Positions 35,520 to 44,044 of a stretch of DNA of 64,000 bases are shown one piece after another. Below the pieces are notes generated by a model. The model did no database searches, was not told the DNA's origin, and saw nothing but the letters and a program-made list of their open reading frames with translations. This DNA is from Bacillota bacterium (lineage in GTDB: Bacteria > Bacillota > Sulfobacillia > Sulfobacillales > Sulfobacillaceae). The translations under genes were made by a program, and so were the position numbers. The DNA is taken from positions 1 to 64,000 of the forward strand of contig JAKACZ010000013.1 of the NCBI GenBank assembly GCA_021820965.1, in the 5' to 3' direction. Position 1 is the first letter of the stretch. Every line of letters starts with the position of its first letter.

Positions 35520-35837
35520 CTATCGCACAAACCAACTATAGTCTTGCCTGCAATCGACGATATAGTCAACGTATACACTCCGATCCTTAATCTGATACAA
35601 AATCAGATACCACTTTTCGACGAACAGTTTATGGTACTTGTTGTGCGGGATAAATTCCGCCTCAAGAAACGGGAAACGTTCCGGAAATTGATGAAGAGAA
35701 CGAATGGCGTTCATGAAATCGCTTTTTAGTTTTCTAGCGGCAGAAGGACTCCTTTGGGCTAAAAAAAGGATATGGTTTCCCAACATCTGACGTGACCGTT
35801 CAGAAACCATGACCTTGTAACTAGGTGTCCTTTCCAT
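35520..35837 (-). CDS. RelE/ParE family toxin
   Basis: This 105-residue basic protein has the ParE/RelE look: KVMVSERSRQMLGNHILFLA, the AARKLKSDFMNAIRSLHQFP helix, PFLEAEFIPHNKYHKLFVEK and a closing YVDYIVDCRQDY strand. The family inhibits translation by mRNA cleavage or blocks gyrase; which applies is not decided by sequence. It overlaps the antitoxin gene by 17 nt, and the antitoxin comes first, the usual type II order. Confidence 0.88.
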   Translation of the reverse strand: MERTPSYKVMVSERSRQMLGNHILFLAQRSPSAARKLKSDFMNAIRSLHQFPERFPFLEAEFIPHNKYHKLFVEKWYLILYQIKDRSVYVDYIVDCRQDYSWFVR

Positions 35838-36105
35838 GATCTACCCCATCAATAATACTGTCTAAATAACCTTCCAATTCATCTGGTGTATATCCCAGAC
35901 GTCCGGCCAGGCGATCCTCCTCGACAGCCAGTAATTCTTCCCGCAGTTTCAACATTTTCTCGCGCCGACTAAAAGTCTCGATATCCATGACCACGAGATC
36001 GCCTTCGCCATTTTTTGTAAGGTACACAGGTTCCCCGGTGGACTTACACAAATCCGCAATTTCGTTGTAATTCTGGCGGATGCTAGCAGACGGTTTTATT
36101 TGCAT
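35821..36105 (-). CDS. Phd/YefM family antitoxin
   Basis: This 94-residue protein has the Phd/YefM N-terminal fold (IKPSASIRQNYNEIADLCKS, EPVYLTKNGEGDLVVMDIET) that binds DNA as a dimer. An acidic C-terminal tail (EELLAVEEDRLAGRL and beyond) would wrap the toxin. AAGGAG lies 13-15 nt before ATG 36105. It neutralises the overlapping ParE/RelE protein and probably represses the operon. Confidence 0.88.
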   Translation of the reverse strand: MQIKPSASIRQNYNEIADLCKSTGEPVYLTKNGEGDLVVMDIETFSRREKMLKLREELLAVEEDRLAGRLGYTPDELEGYLDSIIDGVDHGKDT

Positions 36106-36144
36106 GGCCTGACCTTAAGCTCCTTATAGTAATATCATGACCAA

Positions 36145-36173
36145 ATTATACTCTTTTGCGGCTATTACATCAA
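36145..36173 (-). promoter_or_regulatory. Sigma-A promoter of the toxin-antitoxin operon
   Basis: On the minus strand TTGATG (36173-36168) and TATAAT (36150-36145) are separated by exactly 17 nt, a near-consensus housekeeping promoter. Just downstream, TCATGA flanked by TATA-containing arms (about 36125-36150) forms an imperfect palindrome overlapping the -10 box, a fitting operator for Phd-type autorepression. Confidence 0.8.
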
Positions 36174-36928
36174 CGGCAAAAGAAACCTTCGGGGCTAGAA
36201 AGCGACCTCTGCTTGTGAGCGCAGGTCGCATCGTGTCTGTTGCCCACCGAATATCCGAAGCCAGCGTGGGACATCGCTTGCAGCGCCGCGTCCGCTGCAC
36301 CGTGTCGTTGCCACATTGCGGGGAAATGTGCCCGTGTATTCGGGACGCCTCGGTTCCGTACTGGCGTCTTCCATGACTAACGCAACCTCTGGAGCCCAGA
36401 TTATGCCCAAGGCCCAGGCAATTGGCATCCGGGGTCGACCGCCGTCAAGGTGCAACTGGCCCCCCTGGCGGCCCAGGGAATCCCTGGGCACTCGTGTGAC
36501 GAGATGACCGGAATCCCGGCTCGGGAACAGAAGCGTCCGCCCCTACCCATGTTCCGGAGAAGGTCGAACGACGCGCTACCATAATGAGCAGTTGGCCAAG
36601 TCCTTCCGGTGGATGTTCGATGACAAATTACAGAAAGTGTGATCGCGTAGGTGATGAGGGGGTACCGCCATGGTGCACTAGCCAGCGGGGTGGCCGATCT
36701 TGACCAGTATTTTCTACAGTCACCTGATTCAAGCCGCGGGTTTGTCTTGGCACTTTCGCCCAGTTTCGCCCAGAAATTGACTTGAGGTCAGCGTGAGGGC
36801 ATAATACCATGCAAGCGCTTGCTCCGTTGGGAGTGTGTGCCAAATTGATTCGTGCCCCCGTCCTGCCAGCATCGAGCAATTGTCGTTATTCAATAACCGG
36901 GACGCGGGCCCAGCGAGGAGGATATACT
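36174..36928. other. 755-nt gap, protein-like fragments only
   Basis: A plus-strand piece ending at about 36640 (RYHNEQLAKSFRWMFDDKLQ before a stop) looks like the tail of a lost gene, but no start or family could be assigned. The rest has only shadow frames. The promoter of the ligase gene at 36929 must lie here; none was confidently chosen. Confidence 0.35.
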
Positions 36929-38458
36929 ATGAAAATATCCGGGATTCCCCTCCCTGCCGACGTGCCGCAGGTGGCATGGCCTGAAATTGTGGGGGTTGCC
37001 GAGCGTACACCCGGGAAGGAGGCGCTTGTCACGCCGACGGAGCGTCTCAACTTTGGAGAACTCGTTGCGCGGGTTTACCAGTCCCAGCGCCTGCTGGCTA
37101 GCCTCGGCGTCACGGCAGGGGATCGCCTGGTTGTCCTGCTTGGCAATGAGTGGCCATATCCCATCCTTTACTGGGCAGCGTTGGCCAGCGGTATTATCTT
37201 TGTACCCTTAAACGTTCGGCTTGTCTCTGCGGAAATCGCGCCCATCCTAGCCCAAGTTGACCCCCGTCTCATTGTGGCGGAGGATCGCTTTGCCGGCCAA
37301 GTCCCGCAGGGGTGGACCAAGCGGCTGATTCGCTTTGAAGACTTTCGACCGCGGTTGGCCGCCCAGCCTTATAATCCGATGCCGCCCATGACGGTATCGC
37401 CCGGCGATCCCGCGGTGATACTTTATACCTCGGGAACTACGGGTACGCCCAAGGGCGTGGTCTTGAGCCACCTGAACATCGCGGTGCAATTCTATCAGGC
37501 TAGCCGTGCTCTGGTGGCGATGAAGCCCGAGGATCGCATCATCTCGCTGTACCCCATCTTTCACACGGCCCAGCACGTATTTTTGCAGGCACCGATGACG
37601 ATCGGCGCGACAGCAGTGGTGGATGAATTCCATCCGGCCCGTGTCCTTCCCTTAATCGAGCGGGAAAACATCAGCATCTTTTTTGGAGTCCCCGCCATGT
37701 ACCATATCTTGTTGCAACATCGCGAATTTAGCGCGGAAAACTTTCCCCATATTCGGATTCTCACGTACGGAGCGAGCGTTATGCCCAAAGAGACCATTCA
37801 ATCCATCCGCACCCGTTTTCCCAACGCCGAAATTCGCAACCTGTACGGCCAGACCGAAAATAGTCCCGCAGTCAGCGGACTTGATAACGATTTTGCGCTG
37901 ACCAAACCGGGCTCGGTAGGATTGCCGCTTCCGGGGATGACGATTTCGATTCAGGATGACCAGGGTCACGAGGTCGGTGCAGGCGTGGTGGGTGAGGTCG
38001 TGACCCAGGGGATTAACCTGATGCAGGGGTATTACAAAAAGCCCGATGCGTTTCGGGAAGCGGTTCGCGACGGATGGTACCACACGGGGGATTTGGGTTA
38101 CTTAGACGAAGAAGGCTTTCTTTACATTATCGATCGCAAGAAGGACATGATTATCCGGGGTGGGCAGAACATCTATCCAGCGGAAATCGAAAATGTGCTC
38201 TATACCCACGCGGACATTGTCGAGTGCGCGGTCATCGGGCTTCCTCACCCTATTTACGGGGAAGAGGTGGCTGCCATCGTCGTGCGGCGTGCGGGCTCTT
38301 CCCTGACCGAAGAAGCGGTGCGCGCGCACGTCAAAGGGCAAGTGGCGCACTACAAAGAGCCTGTCCAGGTGCGATTTGTCGACGAGCTGCCGCATAACGC
38401 CAGCGGTAAAATACTGAAACGTGTGCTTCGTGAGCTCGGGGGCCAGGGGGCGCTCTAA
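36929..38458 (+). CDS. Long-chain fatty acid/acyl-CoA ligase (ligase 4)
   Basis: This 509-residue adenylate-forming enzyme has YTSGTTGTPKGVVLSH, the LYGQTENSP A5 motif, YIIDRKKDMIIRGGQNIYPA and NASGKILKRVLR. ATG 36929 is fixed by a GAGGAGG site; the frame is open to 36809 without one. It is separated from the main acyl-CoA operon by the toxin-antitoxin module, so it is probably an independent transcript ending in the following hairpin. Substrate chain length is unknown. Confidence 0.9.
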   Translation: MKISGIPLPADVPQVAWPEIVGVAERTPGKEALVTPTERLNFGELVARVYQSQRLLASLGVTAGDRLVVLLGNEWPYPILYWAALASGIIFVPLNVRLVSAEIAPILAQVDPRLIVAEDRFAGQVPQGWTKRLIRFEDFRPRLAAQPYNPMPPMTVSPGDPAVILYTSGTTGTPKGVVLSHLNIAVQFYQASRALVAMKPEDRIISLYPIFHTAQHVFLQAPMTIGATAVVDEFHPARVLPLIERENISIFFGVPAMYHILLQHREFSAENFPHIRILTYGASVMPKETIQSIRTRFPNAEIRNLYGQTENSPAVSGLDNDFALTKPGSVGLPLPGMTISIQDDQGHEVGAGVVGEVVTQGINLMQGYYKKPDAFREAVRDGWYHTGDLGYLDEEGFLYIIDRKKDMIIRGGQNIYPAEIENVLYTHADIVECAVIGLPHPIYGEEVAAIVVRRAGSSLTEEAVRAHVKGQVAHYKEPVQVRFVDELPHNASGKILKRVLRELGGQGAL

Positions 38459-38469
38459 CCCGTCAGTGA

Positions 38470-38501
38470 CCCCCACCTGAGCCTGTGGCCCAAGGTGGGG
38501 G
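38470..38501 (+). terminator. Hairpin terminator after ligase 4
   Basis: A perfect 9-bp GC-rich stem (CCCCCACCT at 38470-38478, AGGTGGGGG at 38493-38501) lies 12 nt after the ligase stop. It has a 14-nt loop and no strong T-tract, so termination may be incomplete. Confidence 0.6.
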
Positions 38502-38666
38502 CTTGTGAGGAGACTCTCACAACGTAAGCATTGTATTACACCGTTTTGCGCGGTGTCGCTGGCTTTGACGGTCTTGGCCTGGCATCTGGGGTCTGTTCGG
38601 GACCGCGGTCTTACCAGATACGTCCCGTGGAGGCATACTGAGCGCAACTGCGCGTAAGGAGGGTCT

Positions 38667-39122
38667 ATGGCGTCGCATGACGAGACGGGGTTGTTTGTGC
38701 AACTCAGCGAAAACCGCCTTCAACAAAGTCTTAATCGATTAACCGCCATGGACTCACGGGCTTTAGGCTTGCTAGGACTCGTAGCGGTGTTAATGACGGG
38801 CTTATGGGCCGTGTTTTTCAGCCGTCGTCCTTCGTCCCTCATGTCGCCCCGGGAGATTGTTGTGTGGGTCGCACTGGGCTTCCTTTGTGTCGCCCTGGTC
38901 ACGGCGGGCTGGTCGCTCATCATGGCCGCTAAGTTTGACAACCCTAATTTGGCCGCCTTGTACAGCCGTTATTATGCCAAAGGCGCAGCGGTCTATCCCG
39001 CCTATTTTGCGGCCGTCATTGCGGCAATTCAGCTCAATGATCGGATTAGCCAGCGCAAGGCCAACTTGTTGCTCATCACTACGCTGTCGATATTTTGCAG
39101 CGTATTGATTATAATTATCTAA
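38667..39122 (+). CDS. Small membrane protein, PycTM-like topology
   Basis: This 151-residue protein has an amphipathic N-terminal helix (FVQLSENRLQQSLNRLTAMD) and three membrane helices (about 33-51, 65-86 and 131-151), the last ending at the C-terminus in SVLIIII. The D-S-R-A stretch just before the first helix is reminiscent of the D-x-K-A motif of the Pycsar-effector membrane domain (PycTM), but this is only a visual similarity and no nucleotide cyclase is nearby. AAGGAGG precedes ATG 38667. It forms a pair with the 54-residue gene that follows. Function unknown. Confidence 0.6.
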   Translation: MASHDETGLFVQLSENRLQQSLNRLTAMDSRALGLLGLVAVLMTGLWAVFFSRRPSSLMSPREIVVWVALGFLCVALVTAGWSLIMAAKFDNPNLAALYSRYYAKGAAVYPAYFAAVIAAIQLNDRISQRKANLLLITTLSIFCSVLIIII

Positions 39123-39137
39123 AGCGAGGTGAGCGTC

Positions 39138-39302
39138 GTGGCGGCAGAGCCGACACAGTCCGAGGAGCAAAAAACCACACCGTTGCCGCCTGTTGACCCG
39201 GAGTTGATCCATGTGGTGCATACGGGTCCTAATTGGGATCGGTTCTTACGGTTACGCCCCGAAGATCTGCTTAAGCCGCGGAAAACGACACGTAAGCGAT
39301 AA
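39138..39302 (+). CDS. 54-residue hypothetical protein
   Basis: This small gene starts at GTG 39138, with GAGGTG 5-6 nt upstream; an in-frame GTG 39129 is an alternative. The product is acidic and proline-rich at the start (EEQKTTPLPPVDPELIHVVH) and ends with a basic tail (LLKPRKTTRKR). It begins 15 nt after the membrane-protein gene and is followed by a terminator, so the two form a compact operon. No family was recognised. The clean spacing and ribosome binding site support translation. Confidence 0.5.
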   Translation: MAAEPTQSEEQKTTPLPPVDPELIHVVHTGPNWDRFLRLRPEDLLKPRKTTRKR

Positions 39303-39319
39303 GCCGGTTCAAGATGTCG

Positions 39320-39343
39320 CGCCCCGGCTCGGGGGGCTTTTCT
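39320..39343 (+). terminator. Intrinsic terminator
   Basis: GCCCC (39321-39325) pairs with GGGGC (39333-39337) and is followed by TTTTCTG, 18 nt after the stop of the 54-residue gene. The stem is short but the T-run is in place. Confidence 0.6.
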
Positions 39344-39856
39344 GTTGCGACCCACATTCGAAATTTTTTCATCCCTTGAGCCACAAGGGGCGCGGTTGCG
39401 GCGGATTCGTGACGGCCAGCAGGCTTGCATCGCCTGCATGACGGATTGCACCGCCGGGTCAGAGACGACGCGGCGGAGCATATTGACCGCTCGCGTGCGG
39501 AGCATGCGACGTCCTCATCAAGCGCAATCTGCGTCAGGGGTCGTCGATATCGCCGGTATACACCTCGGCATGCCTCCCAACAGATTCGTTGGGAAAACAT
39601 TCCACACTGATAAGCCCATTTCCTTTACAAAGAGGGAACTTATTTTGCCGCGCCGCCTTATTGGGCCTCGCTCGAAGATCCGGCGGAGGTCGTGCTCCCG
39701 TGGTATCCCAACGCGGTGATCAACAAGTTTCCAATTTCAGACTACAGTTCGCACTCAGCGACGGGTTGAACGGTTGGAGCACTCATTCGCTCTCGGACCG
39801 GTGCGGCTCTGTTCTCTATTATCCAACTTCGGCCGGCCACACGTTGGGTTCACCCG
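39344..39856. other. 513-nt gap without a supportable gene
   Basis: A plus-strand piece at about 39615-39769 reads protein-like (EGTYFAAPPYWASLEDPAEV, then VLPWYPNAVINKFPISDYSS) and stops at TGA, but it is preceded by tandem stops and has no start, so it is at most a fragment. The last 80 nt lie beyond the end of the leftward germination operon. Confidence 0.35.
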
Positions 39857-40972
39857 TCAGTTTTGGACCGGAGCCGTTTTTTTGGCGCGCCGGCGGTGCA
39901 CCTGCGCGATGGCGCCAATGACGAGCCAGGTGGCCAATAGGCCGTGTTCGAGGATTAAGTAAACGAGCGCGATGGGGTCGACTGTGTGGAGAATCCATCG
40001 TGTCGCCGTTGAAGGGGTTCGGAAGGCGATCAGCCCGAGCCCGTAGAGGCTAGCCAGGCCACCGACCAGCCAGATGGGGGGCGCCATCTTTTTTGGCGTG
40101 AGCCATTGCGTGGTGAGGCGCAGGTGGACGGCGAAGGCCAGGGCCACCACGGCCGTCCAGAGAAAGATGACCGCCAGCCCCACGCGGCTGATAAAAAAGG
40201 TGCTGTCGAGGGTGATGGTCTCCAAGCTATAGACTAAGGGCCAGCGCAGGCGAGAAATGGCTTGGGGGCCTAACATCATGGTCACCAGTGCATAAATGGC
40301 GAGGAGGGTGATGGCGGTGGTGCCCGCCGCCGCGAGCGCCGCCCGGCGCTGAGACCGGGCGGGGGCGTTCACACGGGGCGCCAACAGAATGACTGTCGGA
40401 CCGACCGGCAGCACGAGATAGGCCATGATGCCGGCGCCTCGGACCATCGGCGCCACATACCAGTTCTCCGGCCAGAGCGGGCGGAGGTGGGTCGCGTGGA
40501 TAAGCCCAATGGCGGCGGTGGCCGCCAATACGACACCACCGACGGGGACCCAGAGTTGGGTGAGCCGACCCAGGGCGTCCAGCGCCATCCCGCCGCCCCA
40601 GATGAGGATGCCCAAAAACGGGAGGAGCAGGGCCCATTGCGGGGTATCCGCATAAAAAAGCGTGTGCAGCATCTGACAAAGCAGCGCCAGCAGGGCCCCA
40701 TCTACCAACCCTACGAGTAATAAGCTGATGCCGGCGGTTCCCGTTAGGAGCCAGCCGGGGGGGCGGTGTGCCAGCCCCCGGCGGATGGCATAGTGGTGCA
40801 AAAGTCCGCTCCCGACGAGTCCTGCAATGACGGCCAGGACGCTGCCCAGGGCGTTCTCGCCTGCGGCGGACACCACATGGCCGGGCCAGACGAATAACAC
40901 ATTCCCAATCACGGCGGTGATCCAATATGTCGCATATTCGAGCGGGCTGAGGGATTGCGGTGGGGTCTCCAT
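39857..40972 (-). CDS. Spore germination receptor permease subunit, GerB type (operon 1)
   Basis: This 371-residue integral membrane protein has about ten hydrophobic helices and the GerAB/endospore-germination permease look: an SPLEYATYWITAVIGNVLFV start and an LLCQMLHTLFYADTPQW loop. GerB subunits belong to the APC superfamily and are thought to recognise the germinant in the spore inner membrane. The start at ATG 40972 overlaps the GerC-type stop by one base (TAATG). The longest frame adds 22 spurious residues. It is the last gene of an A-C-B operon. Confidence 0.85.
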   Translation of the reverse strand: METPPQSLSPLEYATYWITAVIGNVLFVWPGHVVSAAGENALGSVLAVIAGLVGSGLLHHYAIRRGLAHRPPGWLLTGTAGISLLLVGLVDGALLALLCQMLHTLFYADTPQWALLLPFLGILIWGGGMALDALGRLTQLWVPVGGVVLAATAAIGLIHATHLRPLWPENWYVAPMVRGAGIMAYLVLPVGPTVILLAPRVNAPARSQRRAALAAAGTTAITLLAIYALVTMMLGPQAISRLRWPLVYSLETITLDSTFFISRVGLAVIFLWTAVVALAFAVHLRLTTQWLTPKKMAPPIWLVGGLASLYGLGLIAFRTPSTATRWILHTVDPIALVYLILEHGLLATWLVIGAIAQVHRRRAKKTAPVQN

Positions 40973-42075
40973 TAGTGCGACACCCCTTCTCCCGTAATCC
41001 GAAAGTGCACAATCAAGTGTACGGACCAACCTGCCCACGATATGGGCGTGGGCCAGGGCGAGCCTGGCCGGTTACGGGTCCACTCGAGGTCGCGGTGCCA
41101 CCCAAACGGGTCGACCTTTTGCTGTTGTGCGGAGCGAATGGCCTGTTCGCCGAGTTGGTCAATTGCGCGGCTCGCTTGCGCCGCAATGGCGGTCTTGGTG
41201 GCCAATGTCAACGGCAGGCTGAGCGGCGCATCCTCAAGTTCTCCCCGATAGGTCAGGCGATCGGTCACGTCAATCCGGGAACCGGCTCGGGTGAAGGTGA
41301 CATGGCTCGCGCCACGCACGCGGTTGAGGCCGACCCGGTGTCCTGCCGCCTGCACCGTAAGCCCTCCCTTGACCACGTGCTGGGTGAGATAGGCCCAGCC
41401 GGCTGATGCCGCCGCCGACCATTGGATCACCTGGCGGGAACCCAGCACCGCCATCCGGGGATTTTGAATGCCGCGTTGCGGAACTGCGCGAATGACCGGG
41501 ACCAGCGGGGTGACACCGGGCGTCATGAGGCGGCTCCACACCTGCCAGGCACGTTGGCCCCAGGTGTAGGGCTGGCAGTGGCACGACAGGAGTTTAAACA
41601 GGCCGTACAACGGGGCGCCTTCCGTCCGGGTTGGAGTACGAACCACTAAACCCGCCGGGTCCGCGTCGACAATCCAGAACGTTTTCAAGAGGCGGCCGGA
41701 TCGGTTGACAGTGGCGATGATGCGGGCCCATGCGGATGCCGGAAGGCGCGGGGACAGCGCCAGGACGCGAAATTGGCCAAAATACAAATCCCGGGTGGTT
41801 TCTTGCTGCGCGGCGAGTAGCGCTGCGGTCCAGGTGGGGGCGGAGACCGTCACGGCATACACTTCCTCGGACGGCGGCAGTGTGCCTAGCGTCGAGACCG
41901 ACTCGGTGGGGTTAGGCAAGACAAATGTCCATTGCCATACCCCGCGGCGCCCGGTCGGTGCTACCCCCACAGCTTCGACTAGCGCCCGGCCTTCGACGGG
42001 TCGCTGATCCCAACACCCGGCAATGAGCGGGAGCAGAGTTGTGAGAACGGCTCCCCACCGCAACCAGCGGTTCAC
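40972..42075 (-). CDS. Spore germination receptor lipoprotein subunit, GerC type (operon 1)
   Basis: This 367-residue lipoprotein has a signal peptide and the family's lipobox GCWDQRPVEGRALVEAVGV (Cys near residue 21). The N-terminal GerC domain and an ILxxWxxD-like strand (TFWIVDADPAGLVV) are followed by the C-terminal domain ending near LIVHFRITGEG. GerC subunits anchor to the outer face of the spore inner membrane and are needed for receptor function. GTG 42075 overlaps the gerA-type stop (GTGA). Confidence 0.88.
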   Translation of the reverse strand: MNRWLRWGAVLTTLLPLIAGCWDQRPVEGRALVEAVGVAPTGRRGVWQWTFVLPNPTESVSTLGTLPPSEEVYAVTVSAPTWTAALLAAQQETTRDLYFGQFRVLALSPRLPASAWARIIATVNRSGRLLKTFWIVDADPAGLVVRTPTRTEGAPLYGLFKLLSCHCQPYTWGQRAWQVWSRLMTPGVTPLVPVIRAVPQRGIQNPRMAVLGSRQVIQWSAAASAGWAYLTQHVVKGGLTVQAAGHRVGLNRVRGASHVTFTRAGSRIDVTDRLTYRGELEDAPLSLPLTLATKTAIAAQASRAIDQLGEQAIRSAQQQKVDPFGWHRDLEWTRNRPGSPWPTPISWAGWSVHLIVHFRITGEGVSH

Positions 42076-43649
42076 GGCCGGGGATCGATCTGGCCGCGTC
42101 GGAGTGCCACCGGGTTTGGAGGGCTAGTCGGAGCAAGGCCCCACCGCGTGTCGCGGGCGCGAGCATCGGTGCGCCGCCGAACAAATTTGATCCACGGCGC
42201 CCGCCATAGGGTGTCAGCCCAATCCACCGCGCGGAACGGTGCCAGCGGCGTGAGAAAGGGGACGCCCAAGGAAGTTTCGCTGACCAGTTTGATAGTGAGA
42301 CCGATGGTCGCGAGGACGAGGCCATAGATGCCATAGACGAAGGCCGCCGCCAGCATCACCCAGCTCAAGAGGCGCCACGTACCTGTCACCTCGTAACTTG
42401 GGGCGGTAAAGAAGCTCAGCCCGGTCAGGGTCATAACGACAATAATTTGAGGGCTGACAAACCCGGCCTTGACTACTGCCGTGCCCACTACGATGGCGCC
42501 GACGGTGCCGATGGTGGTGCTCAATGCTTTAGGCAATCGCAACGCCGCCTCGCGGAGGATCTCAATAATCAATATCATGACCAACACTTCGACGATAGGC
42601 GTAAACGGCAAACCGGTGTGACTTCCGGCGGTGAGGATCACGAGCGGGGGCGGGACCAAGTCCGGATTCACTTCCGTCAGCGCAATATACACGGCGGGCA
42701 AATAGAGGCCAAAGGCCCAGGCCAGCCAGCGAATCCCCCGGATGAAGGTGGTGTTGTACCAGGGCGCGGTGTAATCATCGGTGGTGCGATAGAAGTCGCA
42801 CAACGTGGTCGGCACCCACAACGCAAAGGGGTCACCATCGACCAAAATCGCTACCTTGCCCTGCAGAAGCTGCCAGACCACCAGGTCGACGCGCTCCGAG
42901 TTACGCACCGTCGGCATAAAAGAGCCCGGGCGATCCCGCAAGTAGCTAGCCACCATGGTCGCATTCACCACGGTCTCCGCCTGAATCCGGGTCAGCCGGT
43001 CGTAGACCGCTTGGCGCACCGCAGGATTAACCACATCCCGCAGATAAGCCATCGCGACGGCGACGGGATAGTGGGAGCCAAGAGTGAGTTGTTCGAAGAT
43101 GAGGTGCGGGGTGGCGAGGCGATGACGCAACTGACTTAGTTGGATCGCCAACACGTCGGCAAAGGCTTCCTGCGGTCCGCGCACCGCGATTTCGGTTTCG
43201 GGCCGGCCAATGCTCCGCTGCGGGATCTTAGCCGTGTCGATCATCCAGACCTCGGGTATATCCTCCAGAAAGACCGCGGTTTTTCCTTGCAGGATGGCGG
43301 CCACGATCTGGTCCCAGTCGGTCATTCGGGTGACCGGGCCCACCGGAAGGCTCCGAATGGTTGCACCGCCGTCATGAAAAAGCGGATACAAAATGTCCCG
43401 GTCGACCTGGTTTAAATCGACGAGGTTATCCAGGTAACAGATGAGACCTTGTCTCCCCGACGGTTGATGGAACCGGCGCATGATGACGTCGGGGCTTGGG
43501 CCTAACACCGCGATCAAGCGGTCGGTGGCCGCATCGAGGTTCGGAATATACGCTTTAAGATTGCGCGTGGCGTCGGCCGCGGGCAATAGGCCGGTCAGAT
43601 GCCGCTGCAGGTGCTCCAATTCGGCCAATAGGGATCGGAGCTGCTCCAT
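42072..43649 (-). CDS. Spore germination receptor subunit, GerA type (operon 1)
   Basis: This 525-residue protein has a large cytoplasmic N-terminal region and a membrane domain of about five helices from residue 300 on. Hallmarks are QGKTAVFLEDIPEVWMIDTA, IPQRSIGRPETEIAVRGPQE, GKVAILVDGDPFALWVPT and EILREAALRLPKALSTTIGT. GerA subunits assemble into the germinant-gated channel. ATG 43649 is chosen for its GGGAGG site; the frame is open 45 codons further, across the promoter candidate. It is first in the operon, with the C and B subunits following by overlapping starts. Confidence 0.92.
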   Translation of the reverse strand: MEQLRSLLAELEHLQRHLTGLLPAADATRNLKAYIPNLDAATDRLIAVLGPSPDVIMRRFHQPSGRQGLICYLDNLVDLNQVDRDILYPLFHDGGATIRSLPVGPVTRMTDWDQIVAAILQGKTAVFLEDIPEVWMIDTAKIPQRSIGRPETEIAVRGPQEAFADVLAIQLSQLRHRLATPHLIFEQLTLGSHYPVAVAMAYLRDVVNPAVRQAVYDRLTRIQAETVVNATMVASYLRDRPGSFMPTVRNSERVDLVVWQLLQGKVAILVDGDPFALWVPTTLCDFYRTTDDYTAPWYNTTFIRGIRWLAWAFGLYLPAVYIALTEVNPDLVPPPLVILTAGSHTGLPFTPIVEVLVMILIIEILREAALRLPKALSTTIGTVGAIVVGTAVVKAGFVSPQIIVVMTLTGLSFFTAPSYEVTGTWRLLSWVMLAAAFVYGIYGLVLATIGLTIKLVSETSLGVPFLTPLAPFRAVDWADTLWRAPWIKFVRRRTDARARDTRWGLAPTSPPNPVALRRGQIDPRP

Positions 43650-43683
43650 ATTCGGCCTCCCGTCCACATCAGAATCTGATGGG

Positions 43684-43713
43684 TAGTGTGCGAAATGGCC
43701 GGGTGCCCTATAC
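43684..43713 (-). promoter_or_regulatory. Candidate sigma-G/F promoter of germination operon 1
   Basis: On the minus strand GTATA (43713-43709) and CACACTA (43690-43684) are spaced by 18 nt, close to the forespore sigma consensus (GHATR and CATNNTA) with one mismatch in the -10. It sits 34 nt before the gerA-type start, as expected for a forespore-expressed receptor operon. Confidence 0.35.
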
Positions 43714-43941
43714 TCATGGGAATACGGGTGTACCAGTTCGTGACTTAAAGTCATGTGACTCACTCTGTTATGACGCCGGCACACAGCATGAATCGATTAC
43801 CTGCTCTCGTATCCACCCTCATCAGTGAACCTCTTCATCCTCGCGCAAACGAACTATCACTTGCGGCGTGAGCCTGCCGTATTCTTCAGCAATGGGTCTC
43901 ACCGTCTGTTTGATTTTGACAAGCGCACGTGCTAATACACC

Positions 43942-43950
43942 TGGTATAAT
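43942..43950 (+). promoter_or_regulatory. Extended -10 promoter of the two-component operon
   Basis: TGGTATAAT is a TGN-extended consensus -10 box about 95-130 nt before the response regulator start. A TTGACA lies at 43916-43921, but 23 nt away, too far for a standard pair, so this promoter probably relies on the extended -10. Confidence 0.55.
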
Positions 43951-44044
43951 CGGTATGCGTCCCAGAGAGTCTCTTGTCTCAACTCGGCTCTTGTCATCCC
44001 TATCTCCGTCATTGCATAGAAGGGGGAGGGAATGGGAATTGGGC

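Noticed and set aside
38667-39302. Full Pycsar anti-phage system.
   Set aside because: No uridylate or cytidylate cyclase gene is nearby, and the PycTM similarity is only visual, so no defence system is called.
43916-43950. TTGACA and TATAAT as a standard promoter pair.
   Set aside because: The spacer is 23 nt, too long for sigma-A; the extended -10 interpretation is preferred.
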